Source: an uncultured Lachnospiraceae bacterium | GTDB taxonomy: Bacteria > Bacillota > Clostridia > Lachnospirales > Lachnospiraceae | Length of the DNA stretch: 9,799 bases | Reading direction: 5' to 3' | Assembly: GCA_910586025.1 (NCBI GenBank) | Contig: CAJUIO010000120.1 | Coordinates: forward strand, 1 to 9,799 | Shown here: positions 1-6,531 of the stretch, one piece after another | Layout of the letters: each line of letters opens with the position of its first letter | Position numbering within the stretch: the first letter of the stretch is position 1 | The notes under the pieces: model-generated | Told to the model about the DNA's origin: nothing | Databases searched by the model: none | The model's input: the letters and a program-made list of their open reading frames with translations, nothing else | Made by a program: the position numbers and the translations under genes

Positions 1-8
1 TTGAGGAG

Positions 9-27
9 AAATATTGTCTGAATATTT
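9..27. repeat. Short perfect inverted repeat upstream of toxin-antitoxin operon
   Basis: AAATATT and AATATTT are perfect inverted repeats of 7 bases separated by GTCTG. The site lies about 60 bases upstream of the predicted promoter. An AT-only stem this short is a weak hairpin and has no T-tract after it, so it is not a convincing terminator; it could be a protein-binding site or chance. Confidence 0.3.
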
Positions 28-89
28 CAGCAACTTACTGTTTCGCAATCACCTATACCATTACTCTTTTTGCCTTTTACCTTCCCTTA

Positions 90-118
90 TTGAATTCAGC
101 TCCTTTTCCATGTATAAT
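90..118 (+). promoter_or_regulatory. Sigma-A type promoter for the toxin-antitoxin operon
   Basis: TTGAAT at 90-95 (4 of 6 match to the -35 consensus) is followed by exactly 17 bases and then a perfect TATAAT at 113-118. Transcription would begin near 125, about 50 bases before the antitoxin start at 177. The TG directly before the -10 box adds only weak support because it is not in the usual extended -10 spacing. Antitoxin or toxin-antitoxin complexes often autoregulate such promoters, but I see no clear palindrome overlapping this one. Confidence 0.7.
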
Positions 119-176
119 CTAGCCATAGGAAGAAACACTTTTGCAACAAATCCTAATCATGAGAGGAGGCTTTCCC

Positions 177-419
177 ATGAGCACTTTAGACGCAACCGTA
201 TCCATGCTCGAAGCTATGCCGGAAGACGCAAGAATCAAAGTCATGGAATTCACCCAAAAACTGTTCACATCCATAAGACCAGCAAACCCATTCGTGCCGA
301 TCGGCCAGGAACAAATCCTTTCCGACCTAGCTGAATCACGCCAGCAGATTTCTGACGGCAAAGGCCTTGACATGGAAGACGCACTGAAAAGGATAGGGAA
401 ACAGCATGGATTTATTTGA
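177..419 (+). CDS. Antitoxin-like protein of a type II toxin-antitoxin pair
   Basis: An 80-residue protein, inferred to neutralise the toxin encoded immediately downstream. The ATG at 177 is preferred over an upstream in-frame TTG at 141 because AGGAGG at 164-169 lies 7 bases before it. The N-terminal half (TVSMLEAMPEDARIKVMEF) resembles small antitoxin-like proteins with an 'E-x-L-P-E-x-x-x-x-K-V-x-E-F' helix. The C-terminal part, SRQQISDGKGLDMEDALKRI, resembles the toxin-binding tail seen in many antitoxins whose partner is RelE/ParE-like. The gene overlaps the toxin gene by 14 bases, the usual translational coupling. The exact antitoxin family is not certain, and no obvious ribbon-helix-helix or helix-turn-helix is visible, so DNA binding is not shown. 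Confidence 0.75.
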   Translation: MSTLDATVSMLEAMPEDARIKVMEFTQKLFTSIRPANPFVPIGQEQILSDLAESRQQISDGKGLDMEDALKRIGKQHGFI

Positions 420-738
420 CGTAATCATCTCACCAAAAGCACTGTCCCAGCTGAACGATTATATCGACTACTTACAGTACACCTTGCTGAACGATCAGGC
501 AGCCTACGATATATGGCAAGATGCCCTGGAAACACGCAACCATCTATCAAAAGTCGCCGGCAGCTTAAAATTCTGTACTCACCCTCAGCTGAAAAAGCAC
601 GGATATCACATTATCCATTTCATGCGACACCGCTACCTCATGCTCTATCGGATAGATGGGACAACCGCTTATGTAGATGCAATATACCACCAGCTCCAAG
701 ATTACGAAAATGCTTTTGCAGATGAATTAGACCAATAA
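406..738 (+). CDS. RelE/ParE-family toxin
   Basis: A 110-residue protein with the RelE/ParE pattern: an N-terminal strand with SPKALSQL (residues 9-16), a helix DYIDYLQYTLLNDQAAYDI, a central GYHIIHF strand, then HRYLMLYRIDG and the C-terminal strand VDAIYHQLQDYENAF. Members of this superfamily either cleave mRNA on the ribosome (RelE) or poison DNA gyrase (ParE); the sequence alone does not decide which. The length is typical. The start at 406 lies inside the antitoxin gene, preceded by a purine-rich AGGATAGGG. Production should depend on the upstream promoter and on coupling with the antitoxin gene. No truncation or frameshift is visible, so the pair is probably functional. Confidence 0.85.
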   Translation: MDLFDVIISPKALSQLNDYIDYLQYTLLNDQAAYDIWQDALETRNHLSKVAGSLKFCTHPQLKKHGYHIIHFMRHRYLMLYRIDGTTAYVDAIYHQLQDYENAFADELDQ

Positions 739-779
739 ACCAAAAACCGGAATAGAAATATTACAAAAGGACCGAATAC

Positions 780-897
780 AGAGCTGTTTATATGCAACGG
801 TTCTTCTGCAATAAATGCGGACATACTTCATTGCTTCTTTTGGCGATCTCTTGTCTGTCCTCTGCCAGTAAAGATAATCACACGGCACTTGGCTCAT
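780..897 (-). pseudogene. Decayed YoeB-type toxin fragment
   Basis: On the minus strand 847-879 encodes DYLYWQRTDKR, nearly identical to the N-terminal signature of YoeB/Txe mRNA interferases (recalled E. coli YoeB: DYLYWQETDKR). The frame then departs from YoeB. In another frame, 780-806 encodes EEPLHINS, which recalls the YoeB 'PEPLKGNLSG' segment, at a shorter distance than normal. Just upstream, AGTGCC before the conserved aspartate could be the remnant of the usual S-A-W-x-D codons with a small deletion. The catalytic C-terminus (RRI..EHRLVY..) and any partner YefM antitoxin gene are missing. It sits between the convergent toxin-antitoxin and ABC operons. The first motif is a strong match; the second is weak, so the boundaries are approximate. 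Confidence 0.5.
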
Positions 898-910
898 TGC
901 TTTGCGGGAA

Positions 911-2710
911 TCAATTATACCACTGTGCCTGCGCATGATACATCTTCGCATACAGCCCGTTCTTCCGCATCAGCTCCTCATGGCTGCCATCCTCGGCGAT
1001 CCTTCCGTCCTGAAAAACAAGGATGCGGTCCACAATCTTCGATACGCCAAGGCGGTGCGACACAAACAGGGTTGTCCTGCCCGCCACGATCTTCGCAAAG
1101 TTGCGGTAAAGCTCCGCCTCCGCCAGCGGGTCCAGTGCGGCGGTCGGCTCGTCCAGAATCATGATCTTCGCATTTTCTCTGTAGGCCGCCCTTGTGATCG
1201 CAAGCCGCTGCCACTGGCCTCCCGAAAGATTGTTTCCCTGATCGCTCAGCGAACCGACCATCTCGTCCAGCCCGTTCTTCTGGTTCTCAAGCAAGGCACC
1301 GGCCCCCGCCTTCTCCATCAGCTCCAGGAGCCCGCGGTCGTCCTCCGGCCTGTCCAGATCCGAAATCACGATATTCTGCCGGATCGTCGCCTCGTACTTT
1401 CCAAAATTCTGGAAGATTGCCGACATGTTTTTACGGCAGGAACGCACATGCTCCGCCAGCGGAAGGTTCCCAATCATAATCGTCCCCTCCTGCGGGGCAT
1501 ACAGACCAAGCAGCAAATTGATAAACGTGGTTTTTCCGGAACCGTTTTCCCCGACAATCGCCACCTTTTCACCCGGATGAATGCGCACGCTGATCTCCTT
1601 TAAAACCCTGTTCTCAGAATTCGGATAGGAAAAAGATACCCCGTCAAATACGATTTCCGAATTCGCCAGTCCGCACTCTTCCCCATATTCTTCTTTTTCC
1701 ACTTTCTCCAGATCAAAAAAGTCCTTCATATACCGGACATCTCCGGCAAACTGCGCAGCGCCGGAAAACAGCTTCGCCGCCGTTTTCTGAAAGCTTCCGC
1801 AGGTATTCAATACCAGCAGAAATACACCGATGCCGATTTCCGGCTGGAGAAAAATCTTTCTCGCTGCCAGATAAAGCACGAAAAGGAACACACAGCTTCT
1901 CAGAAAATCCGCAGCCAGATTGCAGACCACGTGCTTTCGCGTCATTGCGTTTTTGACCGCCCGATACCGGTCCGCACTGTGGCGCCATTTTCCTTTCAGA
2001 AAATCAAAGAGGCCTAAAAACCGGACTTCGTTCAGGGATTTCTGTGCGCAGCAATCGTGAAACCGATGAATCACCAGCGCACCTTCCGTCATCCATTTCG
2101 TTTTGTAGCGGTATTCCTCGTCCTTCTGCAGATTCGCCAAAATGATCGCCGGAACGGATGAGATCAGAAGAACGCCCACGATCCACCCGTCAACCTCCTG
2201 CAAAATATAGAGCATCGATCCGAAAGCAATCAGATTCTGAAACCAGACGATACTGTCGCCAATGCTGTTGGCCACGCAGTAGCCGCTGTCCGTTTTTGCA
2301 AAAGCCATTTTATTCAGGAAATCATCCTCGTTGTCTATGTATTTATACTTCACACCGCAGGCACACCGCAGAACCGTTTCCTTGATATACTCCTTGATAT
2401 CCAGTGCGTCCTTTTTGGAAAAATAGCTTTGCAGCACCTGGAAACAGGTTTGAAGGAGGTACTCCAGCGCCAGCACAAAGAACAGCGCAAATGCCGTTTG
2501 GGAAACACCCGCCCCTTTTCCATATAAATCCTGTACCTCGTCCGCAAACCTCCGCAATGTCAGCGAAATTGCGGTCGGCATCAGCGCCATCGGGAAGCCG
2601 CAGACCGCTACCAGCAATGAAAATCCGGTGCGGACGGAAAGACCGGTTTTCAGCGCTTTTGAAAAGACTGCGACAAATTCCCGGGCCGATATTTTTTCTT
2701 TCTTCCGCAT
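911..2710 (-). CDS. ABC half-exporter (membrane domain plus ATPase), fourth of four
   Basis: A 599-residue ABC exporter half-molecule that should pair with another half to export a substrate using ATP. About six membrane segments lie near residues 31-51, 72-90, 157-171, 176-194, 268-284 and 292-307. The ATPase has Walker A GENGSGKT (387-394), Q-loop Q434, signature LSGGQ (495-499), Walker B ILDEP (D520, catalytic E521) and H-loop H552, so it looks competent. The start ATG follows the upstream gene's stop as TGA-G-ATG and has AAGGGGG before it; in-frame upstream ATGs (2740, 2737) lie inside the neighbour and are less likely. It is the most divergent of the four: the coupling-region motif is LNEVRFLG (226-233) where the others have K-[DE]-I-R. 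The tail YAKMYHAQAQWYN matches the tail pattern of its siblings. Translational coupling suggests a heterodimer with the preceding gene. The substrate is unknown. Confidence 0.93.
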   Translation of the reverse strand: MRKKEKISAREFVAVFSKALKTGLSVRTGFSLLVAVCGFPMALMPTAISLTLRRFADEVQDLYGKGAGVSQTAFALFFVLALEYLLQTCFQVLQSYFSKKDALDIKEYIKETVLRCACGVKYKYIDNEDDFLNKMAFAKTDSGYCVANSIGDSIVWFQNLIAFGSMLYILQEVDGWIVGVLLISSVPAIILANLQKDEEYRYKTKWMTEGALVIHRFHDCCAQKSLNEVRFLGLFDFLKGKWRHSADRYRAVKNAMTRKHVVCNLAADFLRSCVFLFVLYLAARKIFLQPEIGIGVFLLVLNTCGSFQKTAAKLFSGAAQFAGDVRYMKDFFDLEKVEKEEYGEECGLANSEIVFDGVSFSYPNSENRVLKEISVRIHPGEKVAIVGENGSGKTTFINLLLGLYAPQEGTIMIGNLPLAEHVRSCRKNMSAIFQNFGKYEATIRQNIVISDLDRPEDDRGLLELMEKAGAGALLENQKNGLDEMVGSLSDQGNNLSGGQWQRLAITRAAYRENAKIMILDEPTAALDPLAEAELYRNFAKIVAGRTTLFVSHRLGVSKIVDRILVFQDGRIAEDGSHEELMRKNGLYAKMYHAQAQWYN

Positions 2711-2711
2711 C

Positions 2712-4571
2712 TCACACGCCCCCTTCCCCTGATTCATCATACCATTCGGCCTGTTCCCGGTAAAACGCAGCATACACGCCCTGCTTTGCAATCAGCTCCT
2801 CGTGCCTGCCGATTTCCGCAATCCTGCCGTTTTCCAGCATGATGATCTTATCCGCCAGCCTGCAGAACCCAATGCGATGGCTTACCAGAACCGCCGTTCT
2901 GCCCTCCATCTTTTCCCTGATATGTAAAAACTGTTCCGCCTCTGCCACCGGATCCAGTGCGGAGGCGGGCTCGTCAAAGATCACGATGTTTTTGTCGCTC
3001 ATATGGGCGCGCGCAACGCCGATCCGCTGCCTTTCGCCGCCTGAAAGCTCCACCCCGCTGCGGTATACCTGCCTGCCGATCACGCTGTCGATGCCGTCCC
3101 TGAGCTTCTCAACCACCCTGTCCGCACCGCCCTTGTGCAGCGCTTTCATGATCCGATCTTCCTCCGTGCGATGGTCGATATCCCCGTAAGCGACATTTTC
3201 GCCGATGGTCGCATGAAAGAGAAAAAAGTCCTGAAAAAACACGCCGATCTTCTCCCGGATCTGCTGCGGCGTATATGCACTGTATGGAATGCCGCACAGA
3301 GAAAGAGAACCGGAATCAGGCCTGTACATGCCCAAAAGGATCTTCGTCAGAGTGGTTTTTCCGCTTCCGTTTGCCCCTACAAGGGCCACGATCTCGCCGG
3401 CTTTCACCTCAAAGCTGATATCCTTCAAAGCGGCATTCGTCCCGTCATAGGAAAATGACATGTCTTTCACGCAAAAAACAGAATCCGAATTCCCGTCCGT
3501 TTCCGCCCCTTCAAATGCGGTCTTTCGTTGCTGCAAGGCGGCTGACATAAATTTCCGCTGACGGTTTAAGGCGAACAGCCCGTAATCGAACGACATGATA
3601 TCCCGGGCCAGCCCGGAAATGGCCGTGTAAATATTCAGACACAGATTGAACAGCATCAGAAATACGCCCACCTGCATCCGCCCCTGCGCAAGCCGGAACA
3701 GATTCACGCAGATCATGAGAAACATGAACAGATAAAATCCGATTCCGCTGATCAGATTTCTCAGCTCAATTTCAAAATCTCGCTTTTTTTCATACTGTTT
3801 TACTGCGGAAAAGGCATGCTTCCACTGCTTCACCACGAAATCCGCCATTTCAAAAACACGTATTTCCTTCGCCGTTCCCGGATCAACTGGCATGTTTTCA
3901 TAGTAGTCCGATGCCCGCGCGATTTTTCGGTACTCGCTCGTATCCCATCTGACCTTTTCCACAAAGTAAAAATTGACCCAGAAGATACCGCAGACATAGA
4001 GGAGGGAAATCCAGAACACGAATCCGGATGACCTGGCCGCGACTCCCAGGAGCGATGCAATGGAAACAATTTTTCCGACAAGAACGCACGCTCCACTCAT
4101 GATATCGGTCAGCGACCCCGCCCTTCCGACAATATAATTGTACTCATCATTGACTTTGCGTTTCAACAGATCCTTGATCTCAATCTTCTGAAGGTGATCC
4201 ATCAGCAGCTCTTCCATTCCGAGATAATAGGAATCGTACATCATCATATAGATCAGATCGCTGTTCACCCTCGCCGAAACGCCGATCAGTATCATCGTGA
4301 CACCGAATGCCAGGATCTGCGGGACGATAAGAGGAAATGCGATTTGCGCCTCACCGGCCAGAAAGCGGGACAGCATGTCGACAATCCGGTTCTGAAAAAT
4401 CAGGGATATTGCGGGAAGAACGGATACTCCGATACTGAGCGTCATCCATAGAAGCAGCATCCTCCTGTCGATTTCCCAGGCCAGTTTGAATGCCCACTGA
4501 ATGGATTTCAATTTTTCAAAGTATTTTCTTTTTTTGATTTCATAACCCTCCTTCGAAATTCCGTAACTCAT
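2712..4571 (-). CDS. ABC half-exporter, third of four; start uncertain
   Basis: Type IV ABC exporter half of about 610-620 residues. Membrane segments lie near 39-59, 78-98, 162-178, 184-203, 276-293 and 300-318, counted from the ATG at 4571. KEIRVF (235-240) is the coupling-region motif. The ATPase is complete: Walker A GANGSGKT (399-406), signature LSGGE (509-513), IFDEP with D533/E534, H565. Its stop is one base from the next gene's ATG. The start is doubtful. The ATG at 4571 has no ribosome site, and the next codons include an in-frame AAGGAGG read as coding. A strong ribosome site at 4547-4553 points to ATG 4543, which is out of frame by one base; one extra A in the A7 run 4529-4535 would give MKSKKRKYFEKL joined in frame. 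A TTG at 4619 is a further option. Confidence 0.9.
   Translation of the reverse strand: MSYGISKEGYEIKKRKYFEKLKSIQWAFKLAWEIDRRMLLLWMTLSIGVSVLPAISLIFQNRIVDMLSRFLAGEAQIAFPLIVPQILAFGVTMILIGVSARVNSDLIYMMMYDSYYLGMEELLMDHLQKIEIKDLLKRKVNDEYNYIVGRAGSLTDIMSGACVLVGKIVSIASLLGVAARSSGFVFWISLLYVCGIFWVNFYFVEKVRWDTSEYRKIARASDYYENMPVDPGTAKEIRVFEMADFVVKQWKHAFSAVKQYEKKRDFEIELRNLISGIGFYLFMFLMICVNLFRLAQGRMQVGVFLMLFNLCLNIYTAISGLARDIMSFDYGLFALNRQRKFMSAALQQRKTAFEGAETDGNSDSVFCVKDMSFSYDGTNAALKDISFEVKAGEIVALVGANGSGKTTLTKILLGMYRPDSGSLSLCGIPYSAYTPQQIREKIGVFFQDFFLFHATIGENVAYGDIDHRTEEDRIMKALHKGGADRVVEKLRDGIDSVIGRQVYRSGVELSGGERQRIGVARAHMSDKNIVIFDEPASALDPVAEAEQFLHIREKMEGRTAVLVSHRIGFCRLADKIIMLENGRIAEIGRHEELIAKQGVYAAFYREQAEWYDESGEGGV
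4547..4553 (-). promoter_or_regulatory. Strong ribosome binding site pointing to an out-of-frame ATG
   Basis: AAGGAGG (minus strand) is a full 7-base match to the 16S rRNA anti-Shine-Dalgarno sequence. It precedes ATG 4543 by 3 bases, shorter than ideal. Read as written, that ATG opens only 11 codons ending at TGA 4510-4508. With one more A in the following A7 run it would open the whole ABC gene. This is the clearest ribosome site near the start of that gene. Confidence 0.6.
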
Positions 4572-4670
4572 AGCAGAGGTCTTTTGCTTAAACCTTCGCC
4601 TTGGTAATTTCCCTCTCAATCGGAAAATCCTGATGCGAAACGATTACAAACGCAGTGGAATCCAGCATGT

Positions 4671-6518
4671 CTATGTATTACTTGTATTCTGGTAATACTG
4701 CGCCTGCGTGTTCCATAATTGAAAGTATTGCCCCTGCCTGTTCTCCACCAGCTCCTCATGCGTTCCTTCCTGCACCAGCCCGCCTTCATGAAAAACAAGA
4801 ATCTTGTCACAGAATCTGCAGGAAGACAACCGGTGAGAAATATAGATTGCGGATCTTCCCTTCACCATGTGATTGAACTGATCATAGATCTCATATTCCG
4901 CAATAGGATCCAAAGCGGATGTGGGCTCGTCCATGATTACCAGTCTGGAATCCTTGTATAGAGCCCTCGCAATTGCGATTTTCTGCGCCTCTCCGCCGGA
5001 AATGTTGATCCCGTATTGATCCAAACCGTATAACGGTTGCTCCAGCCCTTCCGGCATCCTGCGTATCCTGTCCGCCGCCCCGGTCTCTTCCAGCAGCCCC
5101 CACACTCTTTCCGCATCTACCTTGGATGATGCCGCAATGTTTTCTCCCACCGCCAGTGCGAACAGCGTAAAATCCTGAAAAACCGCAGACAAAAGTGAAA
5201 TATAATCCTCATAACAATACTCCAGGATATTGATCCCGTTCAAAAGGATCTCCCCCTCCGTGGGTTCATAAAGCCTGCACAGCAACTTAATCATGGTGCT
5301 TTTGCCGCTTCCGTTCACGCCAACCACGGCCACCTTTTGTCCCGGCCCGATTCGGAAGGAGACATGGTCCAACACATTTTTTTCTCCATGCGGATAACGA
5401 AAACTAACATTTCTGAATTCAAATTCATAGTCCCCGTTTTTTCTGTTTTCAATTGGTATTTCCCCGCCATTCTTTTTTCGCTGTTTTCCAATGAAGTCCA
5501 GATACTCCTGGCAATGATATCCCTGTATCCTGATATGTATGACGGAATAAATGAACATGCGTATTCCTTCCGACAAACGGCTCAGGGCTCCCACATACTG
5601 CACGATATTTCCAACCGTAAAATATCCCGCTATCGCCATGAGTCCCACAACCGCATAGGCACAGCAGACAAACATCCAGGAAAGCCCCCCTCTGATTCCG
5701 AACGTTTGCGCCTGGATTCTGTTGCGGTTCCTGATTTTCTCTTTCCATGCGTCCGAAACCTTCCGGCATTGATCCAGAATCAGCCCTTCCTGCTCAAAGA
5801 GCCGAATATCCTTCGCTCCCTGCTCCGGGGTCACATACCTGTGATAAAACTCCTTCTTTCCGTTGATCTCGATCAGGGGGTCGATATCCTTTTCCTTACT
5901 GTCATACAGCTTCTTTTCCGATCTTACCATATATGCCACAGAGACCGCTATGCACAGACAGATCATTCCCCTTCCCAAAAGAAAGTCTCCCCTTCCCTCC
6001 CCGAAAAAGACCGGATACGACATCCCGACGGCCAGAGCCGTGGAAGTCACCCCTTCAATCAGATTCATAAGCACTCCCGGCACTTCCCAGGGGCCGCACC
6101 AGTATATGTTTTCCTGCTTGATAATCCTGTCCATCCGGCGCTTCAATTCCGGGTCTTCCACTTCCTTATAATCCACCCTCATCATGGTTTTCCCCATCTC
6201 AATAAACAAAAGCCAGTAAAGCTGGTATCCTTCCACCGTGATAACGGCATCCGTAAACCTCTCAAGAAGCTGGAGAATCAATTGAGAAACGATCAGAAGC
6301 GCCGCAAGCCCAAGCGCTTTGCGGATATCTTCCCCGCCCACTAATACGTTGACAAGCCGCGCCGTAAAATAAAGAGCCGCAAAAGGCTGAATCACTCGCA
6401 GCAGGCGGTTTCCCATATAGGACAGAAGGTTCCGGATATCCATTTTGGCGATCAGTCGCATCGTTTTCCCCACGCTGATCAGACACTCATAAAATTTCAT
6501 TTTCCTTCTTTCACGCAT
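4671..6518 (-). CDS. ABC half-exporter, second of four
   Basis: A 615-residue ABC exporter half. Hydrophobic segments lie near residues 38-58, 70-87, 150-171, 184-198, 281-299 and 303-320; KDIRLF (236-241) marks the coupling region. The ATPase motifs are intact: Walker A GVNGSGKS (400-407), signature ISGGE (506-510), IMDEP with D530/E531, and H562 in YISHR. The start is 13 bases after the previous gene's stop; ATG 6518 follows GAGGG and AGGGA stretches, while ATG 6500 (MKFYECL) preceded by AGAAGGA is a real alternative. The close spacing to the gene on its 5' side, and the larger gap of about 100 bases on its 3' side, suggest that its partner in a heterodimer is the 8322-6532 product. No peptidase or extra domain is present. 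The substrate is unknown. Confidence 0.93.
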   Translation of the reverse strand: MRERRKMKFYECLISVGKTMRLIAKMDIRNLLSYMGNRLLRVIQPFAALYFTARLVNVLVGGEDIRKALGLAALLIVSQLILQLLERFTDAVITVEGYQLYWLLFIEMGKTMMRVDYKEVEDPELKRRMDRIIKQENIYWCGPWEVPGVLMNLIEGVTSTALAVGMSYPVFFGEGRGDFLLGRGMICLCIAVSVAYMVRSEKKLYDSKEKDIDPLIEINGKKEFYHRYVTPEQGAKDIRLFEQEGLILDQCRKVSDAWKEKIRNRNRIQAQTFGIRGGLSWMFVCCAYAVVGLMAIAGYFTVGNIVQYVGALSRLSEGIRMFIYSVIHIRIQGYHCQEYLDFIGKQRKKNGGEIPIENRKNGDYEFEFRNVSFRYPHGEKNVLDHVSFRIGPGQKVAVVGVNGSGKSTMIKLLCRLYEPTEGEILLNGINILEYCYEDYISLLSAVFQDFTLFALAVGENIAASSKVDAERVWGLLEETGAADRIRRMPEGLEQPLYGLDQYGINISGGEAQKIAIARALYKDSRLVIMDEPTSALDPIAEYEIYDQFNHMVKGRSAIYISHRLSSCRFCDKILVFHEGGLVQEGTHEELVENRQGQYFQLWNTQAQYYQNTSNT

Positions 6519-6531
6519 TCCCTATTTTCCC

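Noticed and set aside
739..910. Bidirectional terminator between the convergent operons
   Set aside because: I looked for a GC-rich stem followed by a T-tract on both strands and found none convincing.
902..1603. Plus-strand open frame of 233 codons opposite the last ABC gene
   Set aside because: Antisense to the ATPase domain; no motif or ribosome site supports it.
5337..6344. Long plus-strand open frame (335 codons) opposite the second ABC gene
   Set aside because: It lies wholly antisense to a gene with full ABC motifs, has no family resemblance and no good ribosome site; it is a shadow of the codon bias of the real gene.
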